Assembly (NCBI GenBank): GCA_963457665.1
Contig: OY735207.1
Span: forward strand, 33,821,816 to 33,885,815
Direction: 5' to 3'
Source of the DNA: Thysanoteuthis rhombus
Taxonomy: Eukaryota > Mollusca > Cephalopoda > Oegopsida > Thysanoteuthidae
DNA length: 64,000 nt
Part shown: one piece after another, positions 1-29,790 of the stretch
How positions within the stretch are numbered: position 1 is the first letter of the stretch
Layout of the letters: each line of letters starts with the position of its first letter
Made by a program: the position numbers and the translations under genes
The notes under the pieces: model-generated
The model's input: only the letters and a program-made list of their open reading frames with translations
The model's database searches: none
What the model was told of the DNA's origin: nothing

Positions 1-460
1 GGTACATTGGTATGTATGAATTACTAGTGGATCAGTTGGGTAATTAGTGATAGTAGAGGTAGTATATTTGGAAGTGGAGTGTTATGCCCACTTTAGTTAG
101 GTATGAGCATCTATCAATCTAGAACAAAGCCTTTTTCTGTCTTGGTAAACAATTGAAGAACACAGAAGTGAGCTTTCCAGCGTGTAACACTGGACAAAAC
201 GTATGGAGATCCTGGGATGTTCCATTGGCAGAATCCCCCTCTTGGCCTCTACAATGTTGTCAAAAGGAAAGCGGAGTGATACGTTTGGCTGCTGGAAGGA
301 AGTCAAAGTTGGCATCAAGCCGATTTTATGGGGCTGCACTCCCTTGTTGGGGGTTAGTTGTCTGTGTTTGTTTCGAATGAGAGTTGATTGGTTATCAAAT
401 ATGACTTGAGAGCACAGTCTTCCCTGCTTTTGTCCCATATCTGGGGATCTATTCAATGTG

Positions 461-870
461 TGGTATATATATATATATATATATAAATCTGTTATATAAT
501 TTTGAAACTCTTTTTGAAATTATCTCTTGTTATTACATTGTGAAAGTATCACATGGCGTAGACAGTACTAAATAGAATAAATAAAGAAAATGGGTCTGCT
601 GCAGGAATCAAACCCGTGATCAATAGAGTAGCTGCTTAAATATAATGGTACTGTTATGTTTGAGCTAAAAGCTGTTAGTAATGCAAAGACCCAAATGACT
701 GTTTCAACTCCAGGCAGGTTCAATTCCTGTGGTAACACTATTCTCTTCAATTGGTTATTCTATTTATGCTGTCTAGACCAAATGATTCATTCACCATGTA
801 ATAACAGGGAATCATTTTGAATAGTTATATAAGGTATTTATAATTATTTCTGTCAGATTATATATCCATT
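461..870. mobile_element. Palindromic element with tRNA-like core, copy A
   Basis: Imperfect terminal inverted repeats pair about 489-570 with about 755-870: the left reads TTATTACATTGTGAAAG and the reverse complement of the right reads TTATTACATGGTGAATG. Inside are two B-box-like motifs in opposite orientation: GGGTTTGATTCC on the minus strand (about 605-616) and GGTTCAATTCC on the plus strand (about 716-727). The same family appears twice at 41994-42665. It is non-coding, so either a MITE that captured a tRNA-derived sequence or an inverted SINE pair. Confidence 0.6.
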
Positions 871-1504
871 TCTTATGTATAAAAACTGATCAGGCCTGGA
901 ATATCATTATTTTTATTGTTTATGCACAGGAAATTAAGAATCGAAAATACCTGTTGCAAGGGAATGTTTTCTTTTTACTAGATCAAACTTATGGAAATGG
1001 GGTTCAAATATAACTTGCTAAGAGAAAAAACTGCACTGGGATTAATATACACAGAAAATTTGGTAACTCTACTACCAGCAGCTTTTGAGTTTTGCTGAAC
1101 ATTTGCTGAATTATTCTATGGAGCTAAAGTACCTCTGCCTCATTAGGTATTCAAAGAATAAAAACATGGGCTAAAGGTTTCAAACTAGAAATAAAAGGGT
1201 TCTCCTTAACTTTGGATCCCTCAAGTGAGGAAAGGCTTCAATTCACTTTTCAAGTCCTAAAGGAGAGTAAAAAGTTTACCTTAACTTATGACTCGTTAAA
1301 GTAGTGGGGAAATTAGCTCCATTACGCTGGCTACAGCCTCAGCTATATTCGTCTGGGATTGACATATCAAAAGTATCTGTGTGTCCGATGATTCTTCCAA
1401 GTCTGACGTGTGTAAAATAGATTTAGCAGTGATTAATGCCCAAAGTGGCGTCACTCACCCCAACACACGCTATTTTATCCATAGCTGTTGGGAAATGTAT
1501 TCAT

Positions 1505-1960
1505 GTTTTCACAAAGGGCTGTGTCAATTGGGTTTGGACTTAAGTTGCCAAGTCCCTTTTCCATGCTGTTAACTGATCGCCCACCAGCACTTCCTGTGAC
1601 ATTTCGTGAAATATAGTAGGATAGCAAATAAGATAAGCATGAATATTGCTGGACAAAAACTAAGGGACTAATTTAGTAGATGTTTTTATTGTAAATTGAA
1701 GCTCCCACAAAATTTGGAAACTAACGTATTTACAATCATTAGCTGTCAAAAAAAAAAAGATAGGGCTTTACTGCCTGTTGGAGTTTGAACTGTAGTCGCT
1801 GAGTCCATTTTCTACACTGCTAACTGATTGCTCACTAGCACTTTACATGATATTTGAAATATTGTAAGATAATAAATTATAAGGTAAGCATGAATGTTGC
1901 TGGACACAAATTGAGGAAGCAGTTTAGCCAAAACTTCCATTGCCCCCCCCCCCCGAACCC
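1505..1960. repeat. Two diverged direct repeats, SINE-like
   Basis: About 150 bp recurs after roughly 260 bp: 1527-1676 and 1780-1930. Both copies share a ctgctaactgat-type block, a cac.agcactt block, AAGCATGAATRTTGCTGGAC and an ending in AGTTTAG. On the minus strand the second copy has AGTTCAAACTCC, which resembles a pol III B box, suggesting a tRNA-derived SINE. Identity is moderate, so the event is old. Confidence 0.5.
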
Positions 1961-2068
1961 TAAAAAAAAAAAAGTTTGAGGAGAGGTATTTTCTAAAACT
2001 AACTTGTTAAGAATCTGATACAGGACCTTATTAGTATATCTCTGAGTTTTTGAGATGAGGTATTATTA

Positions 2069-2220
2069 TTATTTCTATTATTATTCGGACTATCCTCATC
2101 TTGGTTGTTACTTCCCCACACCTACCAGATGATACCTGACGAAGGCCGTAGAGTACAACGGCCGAAACGTTGTATGAAAAACAACCAAGATGAGGATAGT
2201 CCGAATAATAACAGAAATAA
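2069..2220. mobile_element. SINE-type tail inside a 40-bp-arm hairpin
   Basis: Arms 2069-2108 and 2181-2220 are reverse complements with a single mismatch (ATTCGGACTATCCTCATC against GATGAGGATAGTCCGAAT). The 72-nt loop (2109-2180) carries CTGACGA, a 6-bp stem GGCCGT/ACGGCC, then CGAAACGTTGT. Loop and right arm match 51561-51673 almost exactly; the left arm is absent there. It lies about 320 bp before the first recognised TMEM208 exon. Confidence 0.75.
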
Positions 2221-2444
2221 GGACCTTATTAATAATCACGGAAAATTTGATGGTTGTTGCTGTGGCTGTTTTCGAATGTTATGATTGCAGACTGACGGAT
2301 GTTTGGTGAATCATAGTACGATGTTTCCTCTCAATTGCTTCAATTAGTTAGAATGACTTATTATATCTAGAGCATCTATTGTAAGATGGTTGGCTTTTTG
2401 GCAACCACCAGCATTTTGAGTGTTCTTTGAATGTGGCCTTGTGA

Positions 2445-20522
<18,078 letters not shown>

Positions 20523-20720
20523 TGAAAAAGAAATTAAGATTAAGAAAAAAAAATTTCATTCACAAAAAAATTGAACTTTTTTGAATTTTTTTTTTTTTGT
20601 TTTACTCAAAAAAAAAATGCAATACCATTAAAAGGGAAAAAAGTATTCATGAATTTTTTTTTCTCTTTTTCATTTATTTCACCCTCAATCTATCAAATAA
20701 ATTAAGATTCATTTTTTTTT
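20523..20720 (+). terminator. TMEM208 3' UTR and polyadenylation signal
   Basis: After the stop the sequence becomes A/T-rich. AATAAA lies at 20696-20701 and T-rich sequence follows at once. This is the first canonical signal downstream of the stop. Confidence 0.6.
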
Positions 20721-20754
20721 TCTTTTTTTTTCCACCATTCACATACAATGTCTT

Positions 20755-20875
20755 CTAATAACTTTTATTTTGAACTAATATAATAAATGGTGAAAACTGT
20801 TTATTATTTGTATTTTCCCTTTGTGTGACTTCGTGTCGGTTTTGAAATACATCTTCCCCCCCCCCTTCTTATTGA
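20755..20875 (+). repeat. Repeat shared with 25388-25500
   Basis: AAATGGTGAAAACTG and the following ttgtattttccctttgtgtg recur at 25412-25460 (aaatggtgaaaac, ttgtattttctctatgtgtg). The paired copies could be a duplicated piece of the 3' flank or a short dispersed repeat. Confidence 0.45.
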
Positions 20876-20924
20876 AGGCATGCACAGTTATGCTGGAACA
20901 AACATTGAGGGATGTAGACACCTA

Positions 20925-20928
<4 letters not shown>

Positions 20929-20967
<39 letters not shown>
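20929..20967. repeat. (AT)n microsatellite
   Basis: About 19 AT units in the region after TMEM208. Confidence 0.9.
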
Positions 20968-20968
<1 letters not shown>

Positions 20969-21019
20969 GCTTGTGTGCAAAAATGTTGAATCTTAGTTTC
21001 TAACTATAATTTATTGACT

Positions 21020-21370
21020 CTCAAATGGTTGAACCCTACAAGATGAAAATTTGTGCACAAGGGTAACTTGACACCAAGATAAACATAGGATAGGTATCGA
21101 TCTCTGATCTGTAGCAGTCAATTTGTGGTCAGTTTTGATTTGGTGGGGTTAGGTCAATTTTAGTTTTCTCAAATCTAATGGAAATTGCTGCACCTGATGT
21201 GCTCCAAATTTGTGTACATGTGTAATTTGACCATAGTATAATCATTGGTTAGGTGTTGTTGACCTCGGTCAGTTTAATTTAGGTTTTTTCAAACCAAAGG
21301 GAGACATTTGCACCTTATGGGCTGCGAAATAGTCTTCATGAGTGATTTCACAATGTCATTGTCAGGTCAA
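21020..21370. repeat. Diverged tandem repeat, about 120-bp period
   Basis: Three similar blocks each contain tt.gtgcacaagggtaacttgac-like text (21050, 21210, 21330). Between them are ggtca.tttt.att and ttctcaaa blocks. Divergence is high. Confidence 0.4.
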
Positions 21371-21539
21371 TTATGGCATTTTTGACCCACCTGAATTGTA
21401 GTGATCCTTACTTTGAGAAGCTCTGTGTTAAGTTTGATAATTTTGTTTCCTGGAGACATACTAATGAGGTGCTGTCCTATCATCAGCCCCCCCCCCCAAT
21501 AAACCAAAATTATCAAACCTAGTAGAAAGACTCAACAAA

Positions 21540-22850
21540 ATAGAATCAACCATAGAAATTACTTGGTAGAAACCAACAAAACCTAACCTAAATATTCTAC
21601 CACACAGACCAACACTGATTTACAACAAAACATGTCCCACAAATCCACTGGCAAAAATGATCAGGTATAGTCGTAGGCTTCTGTGAGGCCTTAGAATTTT
21701 TAGCTCGCAATACCTGGATGAGACAGAAGAATATATTGAGCAAACCTTCAAAACTCTCCACAATCTCTTTATACACAATGCTTGGAGAAAAGCTTATGAA
21801 ATTTACAGAGCCAGTTAAGAAAACAAAGAAAAACAACACCAAAGGGAAAAGACGCACCATACTATGAAGAAGCTCATTAACCACTGATCTAAAAAAATCA
21901 GAGGGTTCAAATCATCACCAGGACTTCCAAAAATATTGAAAATATGATAGGGAAACCACACGAGGGAACTACCTCTGAGGCAAAGATTTATGAAATATCT
22001 TGTAAGAACTATCACAAAAACAATGTACTAACATTAGAGAGCATTCAAGTTAGATGATAACTTAAATTCCCTCATTAATCACTGTAATAAAAAGGGCCAT
22101 AACTTTGATCTAAGAAAATGCCAAGTAGTCAAAAAGGAACACAACAATAAATGTAATTACATAGAATCCACATAAGTTTTAGAAAGTAATACAATAGAAC
22201 AGCACTCTGGATTCTGTATATAAACCCCCTTTTTTGGCTAAATTGATATTAAGACAATATAAAATATTCAAAGGGAGTGATAGTCCAACTCAAATATTCC
22301 ACTGACAACCCTATTCTCGCACTTAACTAAAAAACAAGAAAGCACCTAAACACCACCATATCTGGACAGATATGTTGAGTAGACAGAATTTATAACCCTC
22401 ATAAACACTAACCAGCATACCTTGAGATTTATGACTGTCTTCTTCGTGGTAACCTCAGGTTGTTACCTGATCTTAAAGAATGTATTTATAAACATCTGAG
22501 AGCATTGAGGTTTAATGACATCCTCAATATCTTTGTTAATCATCAAATAAAATGTGCCATAATTTTGACCCGAGAAAGACACAGTAGATCAGGAGAGAAC
22601 CAGATAAAACAAGATGTATAGAATGTAGAACAATTGAATTTTTCTTCAACATGTCCTCCAACCTATCCAAATTAATTCTGAAACAATGTAAAATAATCAG
22701 CAAACAGAATCATAATCAATTTGAAATAGACTAAACACCTTTCAATTTCCTCATCAAATTATCCAAGATCAAGAAGAGGAATGTGTAAAGTATAAAACAA
22801 ATATATCCCACTGTTTATACTGGGTCCCTACAAACGGTTATTTTTTTATG
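21540..22850. other. Unrecognised AC-rich segment with an internal repeat pair
   Basis: The plus strand is unusually poor in G and rich in A and C compared with its flanks. Blocks at about 22061-22170 and 22520-22640 resemble each other (tcattaatcac..taataaaaagggccataactttga.c..agaaa). This looks like an old mobile element read on the plus strand, but no family motif could be named. Confidence 0.4.
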
Positions 22851-23104
22851 ACTGCTTTTTGTCTTGATCATGGCCTTTTAGATAAAAATTAACTGACTTG
22901 CACAAAAGCTGTGCCGTTTTTTTGTCCAAATTCGTTCAGGATTTGACAGGAGCTTCAGAGCATCAACACTGCTGTTGAAGATCTATAAAAGATCACTCTC
23001 TAAAATGAACCAGATGGCAAAATCCATGGGATTGATGTCCCGGCTTATCGGAGGCCAGATGTTCTCATACTAGAATCTGCTGAAATATGATGGCTGATGA
23101 TAAT

Positions 23105-23172
23105 GATACATATATATATACACACACATATATATATGTACTCATACACACACACATATATATATATATATG
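23105..23172. repeat. Compound (TA)n/(CA)n microsatellite
   Basis: Alternating AT and AC runs. Open frames through it on both strands are artefacts. Confidence 0.9.
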
Positions 23173-23759
23173 CACTGGCAGGGTTACCTGGTGTTCGCTG
23201 GGAAAACATCGCTATGTATTTGGCAACACAGTGGAAAGATATGTTCTCAAATGCATTTCTTTGTACACAACGCAATGAGTGGGTTATTTACACTGGGAGC
23301 TTATTCTTTACTCCTGATCTGTACTGTTTATTGAATGAAGTCGAAGAGATTTTTTTCTTCTTTTTTTCTGAGGAAAGTTTTGGTGCTTTCAATCCTTAAG
23401 ACCTCTTTCATTTCGGAAGAAGACAAATTTTGAGTTCTTTAGGAGGGGGTGATTCTATTTGTGTTGTCACTCCGATACTGACCTAGACCCTCACTTGATG
23501 TCAGTTGTACGTAAGAAAAAAAGAAAAAATTAAATCTAGTGTGGAAGAAAAGTATCCAATTCGTCTTTCTAATACAATGGGTCCAATGATAAAAAAAAAA
23601 ATGAGTTACCCATCTTGAACACTAATTTGTGTATTAAAAAGGAATGACTTTTTTGTCTTTAATGCATTGGACCACAGTTTTGTATGAGTACCCAATTTGT
23701 ACGTAATACAGTCATCAAATAATCCTATTCACACAATATCTAAGTCATTAAACATTAGC

Positions 23760-24130
23760 ATTACTGGTGGTGTGATAATCATCTTAATTCTTTTAAAGTC
23801 ATTCCTATTTGTCGATAGCCCTTCCAGTAATCTATTTCATAGGTCTTCCACTCTATTGCTAAAAAGTTTTCTGATGTTCTTTCTTTTCTTATTGACTTCC
23901 ACCATATATGCTCAACTTTTTAATCACTTGAACTCCTTTTTGGTGAAAAATTTGTTAGGATCTACTAATTCTATACCACGTATAATCTTGAGCATTTCTG
24001 TTAAGTCTCCTTGATCCTTCCTTTTTTTTCTAACATTGTCAAATCTAACTCATTTGACCTATTCTCATGACTCTTACTTTTTAACTCTGGTACTAATTTA
24101 GTTGCTTTTTCTAAGGAATTTTTCATCTTT
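23760..24130 (-). pseudogene. CR1/L2-type LINE, C-terminal reverse transcriptase fragment
   Basis: On the minus strand, KATKLVPELKSKSHENRSNE (about 24050-24115) matches the Jockey-superfamily block RATK.VPEL....YEERL. MLKIIRGIELVDPNKFFT (about 23940-23995) and LFSNRVEDL.NRL (about 23835-23875) match the later F(K)IIKGI..VDP..FF and FSQRV...WN.LP blocks. The frame is interrupted more than once. Only the tail of the ORF remains. Confidence 0.75.
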
Positions 24131-25256
24131 TTGCTAGTATTGTCTGTAACTTTGAAGTATTTAGGTTACTTCTGATGCGAAAGAAATTATTTTGGGGATT
24201 TTTTCTTTATCAATTATCTTCAGATAAATTTGTGTTTTTTTTTTGTTTTTTTTTTTAAATATGATATTGGATAGTCATACGATAGACGGAAAGTAAGTTT
24301 CCAATTGAGCATTATAGTTACATTGTAAATAGCACCGAACAAAATTTTGTTTTTCTCAACAATTGACACTCATCAGAAGGTAACAGAGGTGTTATTGATT
24401 AGAAGCACAAAAAATTCTTTGGAAAGCAAATTTTAAAGATATTTTTTTGCTCTTACTGGTAGCAAAAATCATAACCTAGAAATCAACTGAAAAATCAAGA
24501 TCAAGGTAAATAGTAGTCAACGATTTATGATAAAGGTTTATAGCAGGGCATCTTGAATTTCTTTTGATTTGCGGTCAATAAGACAAATACAGTTATTTGA
24601 AAAGGTTGATTTTTATTTAGATAGATTTAAAAAAATTCACATTTGCTTTCGTAATCGAAAAAAGACAAAGACAAAAAAGATAAAACAAAGTACCTAAGGA
24701 TTAAATGAATTATTAGAGATACGTTCACACCATTTGTTATGTAAATTTATTTTACAAGAAATATTCAATTGTGTTTTTAAAGTTTTACAAAGATTTAAAT
24801 CCACTGTCATGTCCTTCTCTGGCAGCAAGTATGCTTTTTCTGTGTCTTAGGAATGAAAATAGAGTGCAGTGTAGAAAAAAATTAATGTTACAACTACTTA
24901 TAAGAACCAATCTTTGAATTTCGTCCCATTTTATGGATGGTTGCTTAGCTGAATGGTTGTAGTGCCCTACTAACAGCAGGTAGATCAAATCTGTTGAAGG
25001 TCTTGAAGTACTTAAAAATTTCCATTGGACCATTTTTGCGCACTGACACGGTTACGACAAAGTCATATATATAAGGATATCTATATAAATGAAAATGTTT
25101 TTTACAAAACAAAGTTCTTATTAGAATATTCTAAAAGTTGTAAAATAAACGATTATGATACTCTATCTTGTAATGCATATAGCCAAAAGCATTGGCAACA
25201 GATCAATTTGAGAAGAATTAATTGACACAAGATATTTCTGGCATGGACAAAGGAAT

Positions 25257-25330
25257 AAGAACAATCTGTGTAGCTGAAACATTGTAACTAACGACCAAGA
25301 TTAGGATACTAGCCTGAGTAAATAATTGTA
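25257..25330 (+). repeat. Diverged copy of the SINE-type tail
   Basis: GTAGCTGAAACATTGTAACT, then CGACCAAGATTAGGATACTAG, line up with GGCCGAAACGTTGTATGAAA and CAACCAAGATGAGGATAGTC in the copies at 2160 and 51613. The hammerhead-like upstream part is not recognisable. Confidence 0.5.
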
Positions 25331-25384
25331 TAATAATGAATTGACAAGGGTTCGTAATAAATTCATGTGTAGGGCTGGTAGGCA

Positions 25385-25500
25385 TTAATGATATAATGAA
25401 CTGTTGTCATAAATGGTGAAAACTTTTATTTTGTATTGTATTTTCTCTATGTGTGCATTCATGTCAATTTTGACATGTATTGTTTCCCCAGTAATTCCTT
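25385..25500 (+). repeat. Second copy of the 20755-20875 repeat
   Basis: Matches 20785-20870 in order (see that entry). Confidence 0.45.
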
Positions 25501-25659
25501 CTGCCTACGTTGCTTAATGAGCTGAGATATTCTCATATGCTTAACCTTACTGAGATATCATTACTTTAGAACTGTGTGAAGGTTCTTTTTTTCAATGGTC
25601 ACTGTGTGATACCTATTGAGATAAATGAATTTGCTTGAACATTTTTCATTAGATGAACG

Positions 25660-26238
25660 AAAAAGGAAGTAGGAGAGAAAGAGATAATGAGAGAGAGAGG
25701 GAGAAAGATGGTCCTAAAGATTTAATCACCCGACTCATTGAGAAGGGAAGAAAAGCGAATATACAAAAAAATGTCTTCTTTCTAATACATAATTTAAAGA
25801 GGAAATATCCTTGAAAATATAATGAGACTTTCAAAAATGAGACACGAGGTGATTTTCATATATAACAATTTATCATTTCTTTTTATCATCAAGATATTTT
25901 ATCAACCAGCTTTATCAAAAACTGTACAACTTAAGGTGTATTTAAAAAGAGGTGCTACTAAATTTTTTGTACAAAAAAGAAAATATCTTATCTGCCTTAA
26001 AATTCTGATTGCTCCAGAACCTGGTAAAAGTACATACAATTCGTTTATGCAATCTTTCAATTATCTTTTACATTGGTGCTGTTCAAGTAAGTTCTGTAAT
26101 CTATCTATCTATGTTTTGTGCATTGCAAGGTCAATCAATCAATATAAGTCTAGTCGAACTTGACAAAAGCTAATACATCAGTCTGTTGGCCGTACTTCAT
26201 TCAAGGCATACAGTGAGTTTTCAACATTTTGGTGCATT
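25660..26238. other. AT-rich sequence with a 113-codon open frame
   Basis: A (GA)n run lies at about 25686-25707. The open frame at 25822-26163 is biased toward K, I, F and Y, as expected for AT-rich non-coding DNA, and has no recognised domain. Confidence 0.4.
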
Positions 26239-26605
26239 TGGTAGTCATGTATTTCCCACTGTCCCCAGTATTCAAGTCCAGAGAAAAGTCAGGAATTCAA
26301 ATTTTGCTCTTCAAGGCAAACAAATATTCCCCAGTTGGAAGATTGGTGCAACATAGTCTTCCTACTAGAAACATTGCCATGTACCAGATTAAGCTAATCT
26401 TTTGAAATATCTAGTGACTTTTGGTAGTCATGTATTTCCCACTGTTTCCAGTATTCAAGTCCAGAGAAAAGTCAGGAATTCAAATTTTGCTCTTCAAGGC
26501 AAACAAATATTCCCCAGTTGGAAGATTGGTGCAACATAGTCTTCCTACCAGAAACATTGCCATGTACTAGATTAAGCTAATCTTTTGAAATATCTAGTGA
26601 CTTTT
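26239..26605. repeat. Recent 183-bp tandem duplication
   Basis: Copy 1 (26239-26421) and copy 2 (26422-26605) start with TTGGTAGTCATGTATTTCCC and differ at only about four positions (about 98% identity). The last twelve or so bases before copy 1 do not match. It is non-coding. Confidence 0.92.
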
Positions 26606-28700
26606 AGGACTTTATCAACCTCCACTCCAAACCTCCATTGAGCTATCTTAAGGGTGAGGGAAATTTGATAATACATATCAGAAAAAGTTTGAGAGAGATT
26701 TCCAAAAAATGAACAGGCAGTCAAGATATTTGACTTTCTGTTTTCAATGGCTGTTTGATGGTACTTATTTTCAAATGCTCACCTCAGTGAGAAATTCTTA
26801 TTTTGAAGCAGTGTGAAGATCCCTTTCCTTCAATGGTTGATTTATGGTTCCAAAATTTACTTGAACATGTTTTATCAGTTCGTAAAGTTTAGAAAATTTA
26901 AACAGCACTTTTAATTGTACCTATTTGAAGAATTTAGCTCTTTTAAGTGTTTACTAGCTTACTCCAGCATTTTTCATTCTTATATCAAGAGTTTAAAAGA
27001 AAATTCAATTTTTAAGAGTGGTTATAGCTTAAAAAGTCATTGGTTTAAATTTTGATTGTTTTAATTGAAAAGTAGTTTTAAATTTTGATGTTTTCAATTA
27101 AAAAGCTTTTTATTTAATTCTGATGTTTTCAATTGAAAAGTTGTGGTTTAAATTTTGATTGTTCAAACTGCAAATTTAGAAGTTGCTGGAATTACTATTA
27201 TACATTAATCTATTTGACTTTTCCTTTTGAGTCCCTTTTGATTTATTTTGTAATTTGTTTATGCCAATTTCCATTTTAGAATTTAAATGTATAGACTTTC
27301 TTGCACTTACAACTTATTGGTACTTTGTGAGTGATAACAAAGATGTACTTAAATTTCCTGTCTATGGTTTTTTATTGTTCTTATCAACTATAAAAGTGTA
27401 TTCATGGTTGTGTATTATATATGATGAGAAAAACACATTCTATATTTTGCCTTATGATTATTTAACTTTTAAAATTTTTCTATATAATTGTATGATTATA
27501 ATTGAAATAAGTCAGTAGTTGGATTGAAAACATTTTCAGAAGACTAAGATTTTTTTAGAGTGAGCAAACACACAACACAATTTTCAACTACTAATATTTT
27601 GGGTTAGTGTACCTATAAATAATTTTATTTTAAAAAATAGCTATTGTTAACTGATGTATCATACCATTCTATTTTATATACATACTCACGGCTATCTAAT
27701 ACCACTTGGGATTGATAAGAACATGATCAATTTTTTTGAAGTTGAGAAAATATCTCTGTCCCATAATATATGATACATTTAGTCTGAGAAATACGCATGC
27801 AAATGTTATCAATATTATGGAACACAGGTAGTGTCAACTTCTATTTACAAATATTTTCATATGTTATAATGTCTTCATACTAAGAGAATTTGGAAGGGAA
27901 AAATGAGAAGGAATTAATGAAAGAGAAAGAAGGAGAGAAAAAAGAATTAAAAAAAATTCCGTTCTGCTTTATCAACTTATAGAAATAAGGGAATTAATTA
28001 CCAACCGAATACCGGTGGGAACTGGGGTTGCCATTTAGGCAATTTTATGGCCACATTTGACAAATCTGGCCTTTTTGTAAAGCATTATTTGACCATGAAC
28101 TTTTTTTTAGTTGAGCCATATCTTTTCGTCTGTCTTTAAAAAAAAAATGAAAACAATGAAACAAGCTAAAATGAAACAAAATCCTATCTTAAACTGAACG
28201 TCTACTTTATCATCAATATTATTAGTATTATTATTTATTGTACATGCCGTGGAGTCGATGAGAGATCAAAGATTTCATGAAGGGGTAAATGATCTCAAAA
28301 AAAAAATTGGGACCCTTGCTTTACGACTCTGAAATATGGGATTAATGGAGGTAAGCTGACTTCGTAGTACAGTATTTATGATAAATTCCCGTTTTTTTGG
28401 TGAGTACTGCAGTATTGCAATGCTTTATGAACCATTTGGCACGCGTCCATTTTTGACTATTTTTTGGCTATAAACGTCTCTAATTATCTAGCAACCCTGG
28501 TGGGAACACGAAGGCAGATATAGTGACACAAGAACAGTGGGAGTAACCGGTGAGGAAACATGGACTCAAGTACGTGATTTTCCTTTTCTCTCAAAATATT
28601 TTCGAGGTAAATTGATCCTAATTCTTTGTAAATTTGTTCTTGGTCCATTTATTGCGAATGACTGAAATTTCAGTCACTGCAGCAGTAATAAATATCATTA
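26606..28700. other. Intergenic AT-rich sequence
   Basis: Short near-repeats of a tttaattgaaaag-type string occur at 27055-27165. An 87-codon open frame at 27255-27518 has low-complexity AT-rich codon use. No gene or transposon end was recognised. Confidence 0.4.
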
Positions 28701-28734
28701 CGTTTCTCCACCTGCCGCAGATAATGGGTTAACG

Positions 28735-29790
28735 ATTATTTGAAAAAATCTGTAGTTGTTCTTGTGGTAAAGATTCGGCTTAGCCAAATAGACTATTTTT
28801 TAATGAAAATATCTATTTCTTATGTAGATAGATCTGCTTTATATGAATCTGGCCTTCATTTCTCCCGGAAATTTTTCATTTTGTAGAAAAAGTATGTTTT
28901 AAAGTGGGAGCGAGTACGTTGGTTCTAAACTGGGGGTCCAATTTATCATATACGTATAATACAAAACTGGACCCTTACTTTGTGTCCATCTTTCTGACAG
29001 TAGATGTTTGATTTACAACGTAAATATACTGTCAGACTGGACCCTTATTTTGTGTCCATCTTTGATGTCCTTATACTAAAAAGGTAAACTGATGAGTTAT
29101 TTTATGTCATTAGTTTGTTAAATGGCAGGCATCCTAATATTCAAATAGTGAAATGTTTGCCGTTAACAAATTTTGTTTTACTGTTTTAAAAAATCAATTT
29201 TTTTTCAGTTTTCGGAATATTTTAGTCTTATATCAAATTTGAATTTTACATTTTTCTTTTTTTAAAAATAATTTTACTATCTGTTCCAAGTGTGGTTAGT
29301 TGAGGTTAAAAACCATGAACTGACAGGTAACATACACTTTCAAAGCCACACTTGCATAAAGACGGACACAAAGTAAGGGTCCTGATTAGCATTATACGTA
29401 ACGTATTGTGAAACTTCACAGCGTGTAAAACCATCAGCCGACTAACAACATAGTTCTTATTGCAGTCATTCGTATGCGTGAAGACGAACACAATATAATG
29501 GTTCAGTTTAGCAGTATATTTACATTGTAAATGAACATCCCTGTCAGAAAGATAGGCACCTACAAAGGATCCAGTTTTGCATTATTGTAAATGACTTAAG
29601 AGCCAATTCACGCGTTTTCACTTTAAAACTTATTTTGCCTCAAAAAATGAGAAATTTCCAGAAGTGAACGTAAAATTCAGACAACCAGTTAAAACAGATT
29701 AAATCAATCTACTACACTGAAACAATACATTTTCATAATGATTAACTCTTTATTTGGCGATGATGTCGAATCTTTACCTCGGGCACCCGT
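28735..29790. mobile_element. Large imperfect palindrome (MITE or foldback-like element)
   Basis: The left arm (about 28740-29065) is the reverse complement of the right arm (about 29460-29790). Aligned landmarks are GTAAAGATTCGGCTTAGCCAAATA (near 28770 and, inverted, near 29760), GGAAATTTYTCATTTT and TTTTAAAGTG. Within each arm the motif GGACCCTTACTTTGTGTCC occurs twice (28970 and 29040 forward; 29355 and 29475 inverted). Arm identity is roughly 70-80% by eye. No coding capacity was seen. Confidence 0.7.

Noticed and set aside
97-456. 119-codon open frame on the minus strand
   Set aside because: No recognised domain, no splice or promoter context, and overlapping open frames on the plus strand; probably chance or an old repeat.
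2109-2180. Active hammerhead ribozyme
   Set aside because: Core order is right but an extra base precedes stem II and helix III does not close cleanly, so activity cannot be claimed.
23045-23399. Open frames with repeated Y, I, H and T
   Set aside because: They translate the TA/CA microsatellite.
25822-26163. 113-codon open frame
   Set aside because: Codon use simply reflects AT richness; no domain and no splice context.
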